NCBI RefSeq assembly: GCF_011075055.1
Contig: NC_058149.1
Span: forward strand, 4,222,449-4,286,448
Length of the DNA stretch: 64,000 nt
DNA from: Mangifera indica
Lineage: Eukaryota > Streptophyta > Magnoliopsida > Sapindales > Anacardiaceae
Direction: 5' to 3'
Shown here: one piece after another, positions 24,600-35,774 of the stretch
Layout of the letters: every line of letters begins with the position of its first letter
How positions within the stretch are numbered: position 1 is the first letter of the stretch
Translations under genes and position numbers: made by a program
Notes under the pieces: generated by a model
Seen by the model: only the letters and a program-made list of their open reading frames with translations
Database searches by the model: none
Told to the model about the DNA's origin: nothing

Positions 24600-25167
24600 A
24601 TCACTACAATGTACTTCTGATAAACTTGATTAGCATCGTAATAGGTAAGCCTCGATTGTGTCTGACCAATGCATTAAATGACTCAACAATATTGGTAGTC
24701 ATTACATTGTACCTATGCCCTGGAAAATATGCTCATGCCTATCGATTGAAACCTACCTCACATAGGTATGCAGCTACATCAGGGTGTATACGGGTCAGTG
24801 ACTTCATTACCTGTTGGAATTCATACTCTGTGTACGCCTTAGTTGCTTTCCAATACATCCATGCGACTTTGACATTCTTCTTGTACTTGGACCGCATGTT
24901 ATAATGGAGGTGGTGACAACAATAACCGTGGTGCACACTAGGGAATACTTCAGTCATTGCAGAAAATATGCTGACATGTCGATATGAAATGATGGCTAAA
25001 TGAGGTACCTCACCAATACAATCCCTCAATTTTTTTAAAAACCAGCACCATGTGTCATGACCTTCCTTGGGACCAATCCCAAAAGCAAGTGGATATATCT
25101 GATTATTCTCATCTAATGCGACAACAATAAATTTGTATATTATCCAAATAAAATATATAATCAACAT
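24600..25167 (-). pseudogene. MULE transposase catalytic core remnant, second Asp lost
   Basis: The minus strand reads VALDENNQIYPLAFGIGPKE, then WCWFLKKLRDCIGEVPHLAI, then ISYRHVSIFSAMTEVFP, HHGYCCHHL and, past a stop, NIVESFNALV. This is the MULE transposase core. The conserved ISDRH motif, holding the second catalytic Asp, reads ISYRH, so it cannot be active. The N-terminal DNA-binding region and the C-terminal SWIM zinc finger are not visible. It runs antisense to the DUF1985 remnant next to it. Confidence 0.85.
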
Positions 25168-25267
25168 AAATAATATGACTGAAAATACTATTTACGGATG
25201 TCTATTGCACAATTATACCTATTTCATAATTCAATTTGACAGAATAATATTATTAAACATAAACTTT

Positions 25268-25502
25268 CTAATTTTTATTATTTTACTTATTACACAGAAC
25301 TATATATAAAATATCACATATAATTGCATTATTAATAAAATAATAACGATTGAAGTAATCTTATGTTATCCTATACTACTATAATATTTACAATATAACC
25401 TATCTAATTTTTATTATTTTACTTATTATACACAACTATAATTTATTATATAAAATATCACATATAATTGCATTATTAATAAAATAATAATTATTAAAGT
25501 AA
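25268..25502. repeat. Tandem duplication of about 136 bp within the MULE
   Basis: Copies at about 25268-25359 and 25404-25502 both start CTAATTTTTATTATTTTACT and end with GCATTATTAATAAAATAATA. The second copy has a small insertion. It sits in the right subterminal region of the MULE. Confidence 0.65.
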
Positions 25503-25922
25503 TGACAGAGATAAATACCTCGAAATGACGAACTTTTCTCTTCTCGCTCGAAATCCTGAACACGAACTTATTTTTTCTCTTCAGAAATCTCTCTCAGATA
25601 TGTTAAAAATGAAGGAAGATATGTGGTTTATATAAAAATAGATGAAGTGTAGTTTTGGTATTATTTTGGGGTATTTTTGTTTAAATGCCTTAAATTAGGG
25701 GTATTTTGGTTTAAACCCCAATATTAGGGGTAAATTTTTTATTACCCTTAAATAAAATAATAATTTAATTTAGAAGGATAGTTTTGGTATTTAATGGGAT
25801 ATTTGGGGTATTTTCGTTTAAATATTTTAATATAAGGGTATTTTTGCTTAAACCCCAAAATTTGGGGTAACTTTTTAATGCCCAAATAAAAGGGGCAACA
25901 ATTTAAATTTCCCTTAACTTTT

Positions 25923-28900
25923 GTCATTAAAAAAGGAACTGCTTATTGATAAGTGAGGTGTCATCACTAATTTTCCAGTACTCTCGTGGTTTTAAAATTT
26001 TACAAGTTAGTCTCTAAATTTCATGTCTTGGTTTACAATACTTGGATGTAGGACTCCTTTTTTTTTTTTTTCAAACTTAAAATTTGCTTATGAAATATCA
26101 AATTGTCATGAAAGTGAAATGGGCAGTTGTAGGCTCAGTACAATTTCATTTTCTTCGAAAATAACGTTTTTCATACTATTAATAACCATTTCATCATTTA
26201 TCACATCATAATGAGATTTTTTATTTCAAAATAAAATAATATAAAATTTTATTAAAACAACTCATAAGAGGCCCCAAAATAAGGGTTGGGTTTAAAGTAA
26301 GTTCAAATATAAATAAATTCAAACTTGGATAAAAAAATATAAGAACTAATTTAAATTAATTTGAATTAGTTGAAAATATTGTCAAAGGATAACTAATGAG
26401 ATAAATAATATTACGAGATGAATTGTTTGATTTATAGAATATAAAATGTCGTTGATTAAATGAATAATATTGTCAAAGAGAAATTCAAATTGAATTCAAA
26501 ACAAATTATTGAGTTAAAATTCTAGTTCAAATTTATCTCAAATCGAGTCAACTACTAAGGCGAATTGAGATAGTTTTGGATTTGATGCAACCTCACCCCA
26601 AACTCATCTAATTCTAAACCTTTATCTCTATAATTCAAAATTGTTAGATAACTTTTATATAAGCGCCTAGCCTTATAATTAAATCCATCCTTGAAGTAAA
26701 TCCGTCTTTGAATGCATTCAAACCAGTGCTTTTAGATTTGGATTTGATCTTCATTCGATTCAAGAACTGATATATGATTTGATTGGTGTAACAAATTGAT
26801 GACATGGTATGACATATTTAAAATTTAAAATAACTTTTAGCCTAACTATTACACTTTCTAGGATCGAGGTTTTATCTACGGTATGAATTTTCAACATGAC
26901 ATTGTGTCTTAGCAGTTGAAACTAGTTTTAGCCAATCTGGTTTTTTTCTTTTTTTAAATTTTATTTTCAATCATATTCACATTCTAATTGCTATCGAAAT
27001 CACATGTTGAAACAATAAAAAAAGTTAAATAATAAAATCTCAAAATGTCAAAAACAAATAAATTCAATGTACCTATAACTTGAAACCAGATGACCACGTT
27101 ATAGTTAACAAGGGTGGGGGCATTCTTGTCTTCAAATAAATAAGTTTAAGGGCATATTTGGGTTTTCAGGATCCAAATGATTCAATCCTGTGATGACAAG
27201 TGGCAGGTTGACTTTGATTAGATGATGAATAAAAGTGGAGAATGAGACCAAGAGGTAAGTAAATAGCAAGAAAAGATGAGAACAAATCTTAAGGGTTTGG
27301 TAATTTGCACATGCGACAGAAACGGCCCAGCATTGATAAAAATGTTTTCAATGTATGCTTTAGAACAACGATAAATATTCTACCTTTATTTTCCCTAGTT
27401 TGCTTGCCTATATCAAAAGGAAATTCAAATCACTCAATTAATAAATAACATTAAGAGAGTAACACATGACAATTAATTAATTATGATAGCGTTTGATTTA
27501 GGATAATATGTGATTATATTAGTAATTTATCTTTTATTATTAGTATTATTTAGTTTAATTTACTAAATAATGAAAGATACTAGTAATATTTTATTACTAA
27601 TTGAATCTTAATTTAAAATTAGGAGGGAACTATTATATTTTCAATTAAAATAATAAACAACTCAACCACCAAATTTAGTTAATTTTGTCATATAATAATA
27701 CAAAATAATTTAATTACTTAATTTTATTATTTAATAACATGAGAAAAAAAATTCTAATATGTCATTAATATTGTGAATATATTATAACATACACAAGAAT
27801 ATATTTTAACCTAAAAATGTTAATTTAACTAAACATTATACTAGTTTATAACTAATAATCTTTTAACGACATTTAAATAAAATAATATCATATAAATTTT
27901 TTTATTATTAATCAAATACAATAATTATAATATATATTAGTTTTATCAAACAAAATGTTTATTTATACCAACTTATCAGAAAAATATTAATTTATATCTA
28001 ATAATTCTCTAAGTAATTTATATTAGTGATACTTTTTTATTATTTTATAATAAAAAATTACTCAAACCAAACTCACCCAAAGAATGATATTACATACACT
28101 AATCTAATTACATAATGATACGCTAATGTTTGGACTTGTGTTTGTATCTATTATTAATATATAAAAATTATTGAAAAATTTTTAAATGTATTAGGTTATC
28201 CGTTCATCTCGATTTTTCAATATTTAAGCTTTCATATGATAGTTATCTGTTAACATTTAGTCTTACAAATGTCTCACATGTAATGTGAATTGTTTTTTTT
28301 TTTTTTTTTTTAACCTAATAGTTTTAAGCACATTGCAAGACTCAAATCATGCGAATCCGTTCATCAATATAGTTTTTGAGGTATTGTTGGCTCTGAACTT
28401 TATCAGTCCTATGGTTTTGTCCTTAGAAAGACATCTCACGTACGAGAGAGACCAAGGAGTTATATTATGCTAAGATCCTAGACTTCTAACCGAAATGAGA
28501 TATTGACATCAACAATTAATTAAAGTATTTCATATGTATTAGTGCTTATTGATGTAGTTTGAAAAATTTTTTCAAATCAAACTGAAAAAACGGTTTGAAA
28601 GTTTTTTAAACTAAATCAAATCATTCAAGATTTTAAATAACAAAAAGCTATACTAAAAAATATGGTTTGGTGCAATTTAGAGTACGGTTTAAATCTATTA
28701 AAATTATTTATTTTTAGATATATATTATTTAACACAATTAATTGAATTATAATTTTTTTACAATATAATATAAATATATAAAATATATATATAATATACA
28801 TGTAAAAAATAACAAAATAAATATGTATAAAACAAGTTGTAAACTTTTTTGTTTATTGAAAAATTCTGTCAAATATAATTGTATATATATTTTTACAAAA

Positions 28901-29620
28901 ATATGGTTTACGGTTTGGTTTGGTTTAAAAATTGTCCAAATCGCAACTTAAATTGAAAACTATTTAAAAAAATTTATTAACTAAAACCAAACTATTTTAC
29001 AAATCAAATCAAACTAATTTGTAATTTTTAGATAGTTTGATTAAGTTTAACAGCTTGAACCAAATTATATATACCCTTAATTACTCACTTATGAGTTATC
29101 TAATTACTTAATTAATGAAATAATTTGTCTTTTTTTAATGTAATTATCAGTTAAACATTAATATTTAAGTCTAATCTACACACAAACGTCTTTCTTGTAA
29201 TATAAACTTGTTTTAAGGCCTAAAATATTTAAGAGGCCATCCCGCTAATAATTATTAAGACAATTTAATACTAAACGAGTGATATATAATTAATTAAAAT
29301 AAAATAAAATAATTCAATTAGTGAACAATTATAATATTTACGTATATTATTAATTATAATAAAATTATGTGTATAAATATTATATACAAATTTATATATA
29401 GACAATGATATTATTATATTTAGTTTGTTACTACATTATTAATTATTTAATTACCGCCTTGAGAATTGACTAAAAGAACCTTAAGAGTAAAGTTTAAAAT
29501 TAATATTTAAATCTACCAGCCGAAAGATCAAAATTAAACCTTAATTAGCTCTTAATTTTTCAAAACAAAAGGATCATGTTCCCTAATACTCCATTATCCA
29601 TTAAATCAGGACAGATTTAT
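25923..29620. other. Long AT-rich intergenic region with MITE-like stretches
   Basis: No gene is visible. 27487-28079 has diverged inverted ends (GCGTTTGATTTAGGATAAT against GAGTTTGGTTTGAGTAAT after reverse-complementing) and may be an old MITE without a clear TSD. 28550-29070 belongs to a family that recurs in the NFU gene intron. A poly-T run lies near 28293-28311. Confidence 0.5.
28550..29070. mobile_element. MITE-like repeat, same family as in NFU intron 3
   Basis: Starts GTAGTTTGAAAAATTTTTTC and contains AAACTGAAAAAACGGTTTG and several GGTTTGGTT blocks. The reverse complement of 61985-62395 shows the same order of motifs (TTTGAC-TAATTT, TTTTCAAATCGAATTGAAAAA, AACCAAACC). Boundaries and class are uncertain. 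Confidence 0.5.
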
Positions 29621-29624
29621 TTTC

Positions 29625-29632
29625 TATAAATA
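29625..29632 (+). promoter_or_regulatory. TATA box of the DUF688-type gene
   Basis: TATAAATA lies about 127 bp before the ATG at 29759, a normal distance for a plant gene with a 5' UTR near 95 bp. Confidence 0.6.
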
Positions 29633-29758
29633 AGCTCAAAAACTTTGCATGGTCTCAAAACCTCATCTTCTCCTTCATTTACATTTCTCACAAAATTCAG
29701 AAACAAATCCAGTCTTTTTATCAATTTCACCTCTCAATACAAATAATTTAATTAATTA

Positions 29759-30370
29759 ATGGAAAATCTTGGCCATCACAAAGAGGCATCCTCAATTCTT
29801 GAACGAGATGACAGATTCTTCCATAAAGTTCTTTCAAGAGATCCATCAATGAAATGTTCGTCTCAAATTCTTTACTACCGATGCCCTGGAGGTGTCCCTT
29901 TTAAATGGGAAATGCAGCCCGGTATCCCCAAAGATCCGCCGAAAGAAGTTATTCTCCCGCCGCTTAGCCCACCGCCCACGGTACTCAGCTTAGGGTGTCC
30001 GAAGCCATGCATTAACGCCAACGAACCGCCTAGGGTTTCGCTAAGATCAAGGCTCATGTTTTGGAAACGTGGCAAACAAAATCAAACGTTTAAAAATAAC
30101 AGTAATAACAAAAAGGCTGAAGCTGCGAATAATGGGATTTGTTTGGATAATTTATTTGCTTCTGATCAGTTTTATAACTCGGATGGTGATGAAGATTTCA
30201 TGGCTTCATCCTCTTCATCTTCAGAGTCGCTCTCTTTCTCAAATGTTCTTTCTTCACATTCGTCTCGATTGCAGAGTCCCGCCAGAGAATCAATAGATCA
30301 TCATCATCATCTCTCTGGTTGCAGTCCCTTGAATCTTAGTTCGGTTGTTGCTCGCGTAACCAAAAGGTGA
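29759..30370 (+). CDS. DUF688-type plant protein of unknown function, single exon
   Basis: An intact 203-residue reading frame ending TGA. Residues about 41-60 carry YRCPGGVPFKWEMQPGIPKD, the hallmark of plant DUF688 proteins (family pattern PG-VPF-WE--PG-PK), followed by a proline-rich segment (ILPPLSPPPTVLSLG). The middle is basic and Asn/Lys-rich. The C-terminal half is Ser-rich (residues about 149-170) with a His run near 191, and ends in VVARVTKR. It is therefore mostly disordered, with no signal peptide or membrane segment. The start is supported by a TATA box 127 bp upstream and no earlier in-frame ATG. DUF688 has no established biochemical role. No intron is needed. Confidence 0.85.
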   Translation: MENLGHHKEASSILERDDRFFHKVLSRDPSMKCSSQILYYRCPGGVPFKWEMQPGIPKDPPKEVILPPLSPPPTVLSLGCPKPCINANEPPRVSLRSRLMFWKRGKQNQTFKNNSNNKKAEAANNGICLDNLFASDQFYNSDGDEDFMASSSSSSESLSFSNVLSSHSSRLQSPARESIDHHHHLSGCSPLNLSSVVARVTKR

Positions 30371-31378
30371 TCAAGGAGATATTAAATGCCTGATTAGAGT
30401 TTACTCTGGCATAAAAAAATAAATAATCGATTATTTCTAGAATTTACATGTTTTTATTTTTTTATTAAAAATTATTTTTAGGCATGTGACATAAAATATA
30501 GAAGAATTATAGAATGTTATTATTTATTGTTAATTAATCTATGCTTGGGTAACGGCCTACGGTAATGTAAAACCTGCTGGTTGGAAGGTCAACTGTCAAT
30601 GCATATATTTATTTTATATGGATTCACGTGAAATATATAAATACACATATGGATCAAATTATTCAAAACAATTAGGCAAATTAAAAGGAATATATTAAAA
30701 TATTTATTTCTTATGTCTTAATAATGATTTATATTGTATACTGTGATAATTTTTGGGAATGTCAGCAGAGCTCGATTTGTTGTGTTCAACTTCAGAGCCA
30801 TTAATGTTATTTGATCTGGGTTTTGTAATTTGTAGAGGCTACCTGTATTATATTTTATTATTTATAATGAGCCAACAACCCTAATTTTTTTCATCTTTAT
30901 TCATCATGTCATTAGTAAAATTGAGTCGTTGAGAGATTTTCTCTGAAGTGTGTCGTAGACATAGAACACAATCAACCACATAGTTTTATTTAACTATGGA
31001 TTTAAGTATGCATTCATAAATATCTGTTCTTTATTGGTTTGATATATGATTTAGGTTTTATGAATTTAATTGTGTTTCATTGTTAAGTTCTAACAGAATA
31101 AATTGTGCAAAATTTTAATTTTCTTCCAAAATTTTCACATCAGAAAAAAAAAAAGTCTTAATTAAGATTATGCACTGTGATAAAAATGACAATGATCATA
31201 TTTTGAGAAATCTCATCAAAAGTTCTTAAGTTTCACATTCAGATGATTTTTGTTTCTTTGAATGTTTTATTTTGAAGTTTTTAGGTTGCAAGACTTTGTG
31301 ACTTAACTATAATTTCGAGTTGACTGATTGGATTAGAATTTTTTTTTTTTAAGAAGAAATATTAGGAGTTGGTTTTTT
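30371..31378. other. 3' UTR and intergenic DNA after the DUF688-type gene
   Basis: AT-rich sequence with no recognisable gene. The first 150 bp probably contain the 3' UTR, with AATAAA-like motifs near 30418. Confidence 0.5.
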
Positions 31379-31686
31379 TGTAGAGGCCAAAAATATTGGC
31401 TAAAAAAAAAAATCAGAAAGATAAAGATGATGACTAGAAAAAACAAATTTGAGAGGCAAAATTTTTAATTTTTAATTTATTGCACAAAACCATCACAGAA
31501 CAATTACAAAACCATTACTTAACCCTAACCATAAAGTTGACATAAAAAAGGAAAAAACCAACCACAATAAAATAAATTGATAGTAATTTCCGTAATATAA
31601 AATTAACTTATGGGCTATAATCCTGTAAAAAATAGGTTTATATAGATCAATTAAATAAATTAATAAAAATTAGTTTAATTCTCACA
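31379..31686 (-). repeat. 3' LTR of the 31-37 kb Copia element
   Basis: A 308-bp direct repeat of the right LTR. Shared blocks include ATGATGACTAGAAAAAACAAA, TAATTTATTGCACAAAACCA and AAATAAATTGATAGTAA. It ends ATTCTCACA on the plus strand. Confidence 0.85.
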
Positions 31687-33250
31687 TTGTCTCCTTTAAA
31701 CCAATTTTTCTCAAATTTGAGCATACCTAACAAATTCTTCAACTTCACGAAAGTCTCCAACTTCAATGGCTTTGTAAAGATGTCAACTACTTGATCTTCA
31801 GTCTTGCAATAGCCAATCTCAATCTCCTTCTTTTGCACTAAATCTTATATATAGTGATACTTGACACCAATGTGCTTGTTGCGACCATAATAAACTAGAT
31901 TTTTAGTCAAATTAATAACATACTTGTTATCGCAAAATATTTTTGTTGGACTGTCTTACTTCTATGCTAAGAACTCACATATCCCCCTTAATCATACTGA
32001 TTGAGTAGCACTACTTGTTGCTTCCATATATTTTGTCTCAGTTATTAATAAAGCCACAACTTGCTGTTTTTTAAAAGACCATGAAAACACACCAGACCTC
32101 AAATAAAAAGCATAACCTGAAGTACTTCTCCTTTCAATCATATCACTAGCCCAATCACTATTTGTATAGCCAACAAAACCACTACTATCAACATATGAAT
32201 AAAAAATACCGTTAGATTGCGTACCTTATATATGTATCTTAATATCCTTTCAGTTGTTGTGATTGGCACAAACACTCTATAAATATACTAATCAATCCAA
32301 CACTAAAAGTGATATTAGGCCTTGTGGAAGTCAAGTGTCTGAGACTCCCCACTGATCTCCTAAAGTAGCATCAACAAGCTCACCACTCCTATCTTTTGTC
32401 AATCTTCAAATGGGGTCATCATTGGTTTTGCAGTATCCATTTTAAACCTCTTCAAAATATCACAAACATATATATTTTTTTTTGCAAAATAAATATTTCA
32501 CTATCTTGCTGATAAACTTCAATTCCAAGAAAATAAAACATCATTCCCAAATTTGTCATCTCAAAATAACTAATTATGACCTCCTTGAATTCAGAAATTA
32601 ATTTAAGATTGTTGCTAGCAAATATCAAATCATCTATATATAAGCATATAATAAGAACATCTTCTCTAAAATTAAATTTAATATATAAAGTATGCTCATA
32701 TGGGCATTTTAGAAAACCATTCTTAGTAAAGTATGAATCAATATGAGTATACCAAGCTCTAAAAGCTTGCTTCAACCCATACAATGCCCTTTTCAACTTG
32801 TACACTTTATTTTCTTGGCTTTTTCTGACATTACTAAAAGGTTGCTCAACATACACTTTTTCTTCAAGTACACCATTCAAAAAAGTAGACTTTACATCCA
32901 TTTGATAATTTTTTTAACAATTATTGACAATAAGTGAAACAATCATTCAAACAGTATCAAGTTTAGCAATAGGTGCAAAGACCTCAAAATAATCAATAAT
33001 TACTTTCTATTTGTACCTCACCTTAAAGTGATCCACCTCCCTAGTTGTTTAAATTTATTCTTATACACCCATTTGACTCCAATTGGCTTTTTTTAGCTAG
33101 CAAAGTGCTTAACTCCCATGTGTCATTCTTCTTAATGACATGAATTTCCTTATCCATTGCACAAATCCAATGGTCATCTTTTACAACATCCTCAAAAGTG
33201 ATAGGATCACAATCTGTAAACAATGCAAAATTCACAATATTCTCATCAGA
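31687..33250 (-). pseudogene. Copia RT and RNase H (31-37 kb element)
   Basis: The minus strand reads the RT core at 32452-32901: MDVKSTFLNGVLEEKVYVEQ, YKLKRALYGLKQAFRAWY and the active site CLYIDDLIFASNN. The YIDD form replaces the usual YVDD but keeps both Asp residues. RNase H C-terminal text (TEDQVVDIFTKPLKLETF, KLKNLLGM) is at 31690-31838. A pre-RT piece with DPITFEDVVKDDHWICAMDK is at 33041-33235. Frame breaks separate these. Confidence 0.82.
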
Positions 33251-33494
33251 TAAATCATTATCATTACCAATAACATAATCCTATAAGCGAGCTAGTAATC
33301 GGCGTTGTCTTTGTGGACGACTAGATGACTCTATAGAACTTGTTTACATAATAGAAGATGAAGGACCTCTAGGTGGCTCCACAAATTGTTCTTCTTGTTG
33401 ACTGTAGGAACTCTCATCTACAATACATAAAGACCTATATGAAGGTTGTGGTGATGCCTCTAGCTTTTTACTTGTCTAATCCCAAGCACCTTGC

Positions 33495-34141
33495 TCATCT
33501 TACAATCACCTTCCTAGTATTTGGATTAAATAGCTTATACCTCTTTGTCTCATGATTGTAGCTAATAAAAACACATTTTTCTGCCTTATCATCTAACTTC
33601 TTCCTGAAAGCATCTATAACATGTGTATAGACAAGACAACCAAATACCTTTAAATGAGAAATATTTGGCTTCTTACCCGACCAAACATGTTGTGGCATTT
33701 TCTCATAATTGCATCTCATAAGACACACATTCAAAACATAAACCATACAAGAAACGACTTTTGCCTAAAACCTTTTAGACATTTTTGGAATGCATCTTGG
33801 ACCACCATGTCCATCACAGTTTTATATTTTCTCTTAGCTACACTATTTTGCTGAGGAGTATATCTAGCTGTCAACTGATGTTTAATTCCATTTTTATTGA
33901 CAAAATCATCATAAACAATAAATTCAGGACCTCTATCAGTTCTCAAAATTATAATTGAGTGTCCTCTTTGGTTCTCCACATAGTATTTAAAACTTTTAAA
34001 CAAATCACATGCATTAGATTTATTTTTTAGAAAATATATCCACATCTTCCTACTATAATCATTAATAAAAGTAACGAAATATTTTCTACTACCATTAGAA
34101 ACAACCTTAACTGAACACAAGTTTGAATAAATTAATTCCAA
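33495..34141 (-). pseudogene. Copia integrase (31-37 kb element)
   Basis: Two overlapping minus-strand frames. The first (33731-34141) carries the integrase core: FVTFINDYSRKMWIYFLKNK with the first Asp, IILRTDRGPEF with the second, and YTPQQNSVAKRKYKTVMDMV where the catalytic Glu (family GVAERKN) reads Lys. The second (33495-33746) carries the C-terminal part with FGCLVYTHV and KCVFISYNHETKRYKLFNP. The loss of Glu should inactivate it. Confidence 0.8.
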
Positions 34142-34385
34142 TGGTCTATTAGCTCTCTAAGTCTTGCCTTTTGGAAAAGGATATGTGTTTCTTTCCCAAA
34201 ATACAAAATTCACATTGCTTATCAAGAAAAGTAATAGAAGGACAACCTAGAAATCAAATTTTTTTCTAAAAGAAAACTCAAACTCCCAAAATTCAAATGC
34301 CCAAAATGTAAATGTCATAGCCAAGTATCATCAAAAGTTATAGAACTTAGACAAGGTAAATCACTATAATTAAGAGAAATAGACA

Positions 34386-34780
34386 TCAACGACTAGTATT
34401 CATATTTACCTTTACAATTAGTCCCAACTTATCATCTTTAATTGTAAAAATACCAAACTTAAAGTGCAAATCATAGCCCTTTTTAGAAAGTTGCCCAAGA
34501 CTTAACAAATTATGATGAAGGTTTGGCACATATAATGCATCAGATATAAAATTAGAAGCACCATTTTTTGGATTAATACCAATCTTTCCTTTTCCAAGAA
34601 TAGACACCCTTTCATTATTCTCAAATTTAACAAAGGATCTAAATGATTCATTTAAATATGTGAACAACTTCTTTTCCCCGCACATATGATTACTACCACT
34701 AGAATCAATAAACCAACTATTTTTCTAACTTTTTTCATTCCCAGAATAAGAAAATAAAATTGCTTCATCATTATTAGTAG
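34386..34780 (-). pseudogene. Copia aspartic protease region (31-37 kb element)
   Basis: The minus strand reads WFIDSSGSNHMCGEKKLFT, a variant of the Copia protease DSGASNHM motif, then GKGKIGINPKNG, ALYVPNLHHNLLSLGQLSKK and YDLHFKFGIFTI. A one-base frame change separates the active-site motif from the rest. The extra Ser in the DSG motif is abnormal. Confidence 0.75.
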
Positions 34781-35720
34781 AATTCTCAACCACTTTTGCA
34801 TGAAAATTTCTATTATTAAATCTCCTATTAGACCAATATTTATATTGGTAATGACCCATCTTAACACATTTATAGCACTCAATTTTTGATTTATCACGCC
34901 TTTGATAATTATTATTGTTCTGCTGATTATTTAAATATAACTTCTTTCTTGATTAAAACTGTTACCTCTACCATGACCTCCGAAATTGCCTTTGCTCCAC
35001 GACCTCTACCTCCGAAATTTTTGCCTTTTTGGTTTGAATCAACAACATTAGAGGTCTCCCTTTTCTCCTTGGATTGAACTAACTGGGCCTGCAATGCCTT
35101 TTTACCAATATCAACATGTTGATGATATAGGTGTATCTCATATGTCTCCAATTGGCCTTCTAAGTTGTCAATTCACAATGTGTCAAGATCTTTGGTATCT
35201 TCAATTATTCTCTTCTTGTGATGAAACTTGGGACTCAAGGATTGCAAAATTTTTCCACAAACATCCTTCAGCTCCTTACCATAAGTATGCAAAGCACTAA
35301 CAATGTTATTAATTCTTGCAAAAATATTTAACACCTCTTGTGGGCTTCATCAGTGCCAACTCAAATTGTCTCCTCAATTCTTGCAATTTAACCTTTCTCA
35401 CGTTATCATTGCCTCAATTGAAATTTACCAATATTATCCACATCTCTTTCATTGTCTTCGCATGCATAATTTTGTTGTAGACATCTAAATTAACATTGCT
35501 AATAATATAATAATGAGCTTGTTGATCATGGGCTTGATTTTCTCCAATTCTTTACATTCGGTAGCAGTAGACTATATTCCCTTTGTAGATGTTTCAAACC
35601 TATCTTGTATAACATGCCAAACTCTAGAGCACTTTAAAAATTCTTCCATCTGCAAACACCACATCTCAAATTTATTTTTTCCCTAAAAAACAAAAACCTA
35701 ACAAGGTTGTAGGACATAAG
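34781..35720 (-). pseudogene. Copia gag with damaged zinc knuckle (31-37 kb element)
   Basis: The minus strand shows a gag-like charged region (TYEIHLYHQHVDIGKKALQA at 35090-35151), a Gly/Arg-rich stretch (GKNFGGRGRGAK), then a knuckle near 34850 reading CYKCVKMGHYQYKY. The last Cys of CX2CX4HX4C is replaced by Tyr. Upstream gag text to 35720 is broken by stops. Confidence 0.65.
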
Positions 35721-35755
35721 AATTTTCCATCCTTCAAGCTTTTTGTAGGACCCCA

Positions 35756-35770
35756 ACAAGCTCTGATACC
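35756..35770 (-). other. Primer-binding site of the 31-37 kb Copia element
   Basis: Minus-strand GGTATCAGAGCTTG lies four bases inside the 5' LTR and matches the initiator-Met tRNA primer site except at its edges. Confidence 0.8.
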
Positions 35771-35774
35771 GATT

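Larger units (their letters stand above)
22603..25913. mobile_element. Mutator-like element (MULE), 3.3 kb, with perfect 9-bp TSD
   Basis: A perfect 9-bp duplication, TTAACTTTT, lies at 22594-22602 and 25914-25922. Both ends begin GGGAAAT and continue as similar inverted sequence with repeated runs of C or G (TTGCCCC, ATTACCCC on the left; GTTGCCCC, GTTACCCC on the reverse-complemented right). The interior has a MULE transposase remnant on the minus strand (24600-25167) and a DUF1985-type remnant on the plus strand (23656-24460). A 9-bp TSD plus a MULE catalytic core makes the class assignment firm. The exact TSD suggests fairly recent insertion of an already damaged element. Confidence 0.88.

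Noticed and set aside
29875..30296. Open frames overlapping the DUF688-type gene on both strands
   Set aside because: They are in other frames of a clear gene with a family hallmark motif; no independent evidence.
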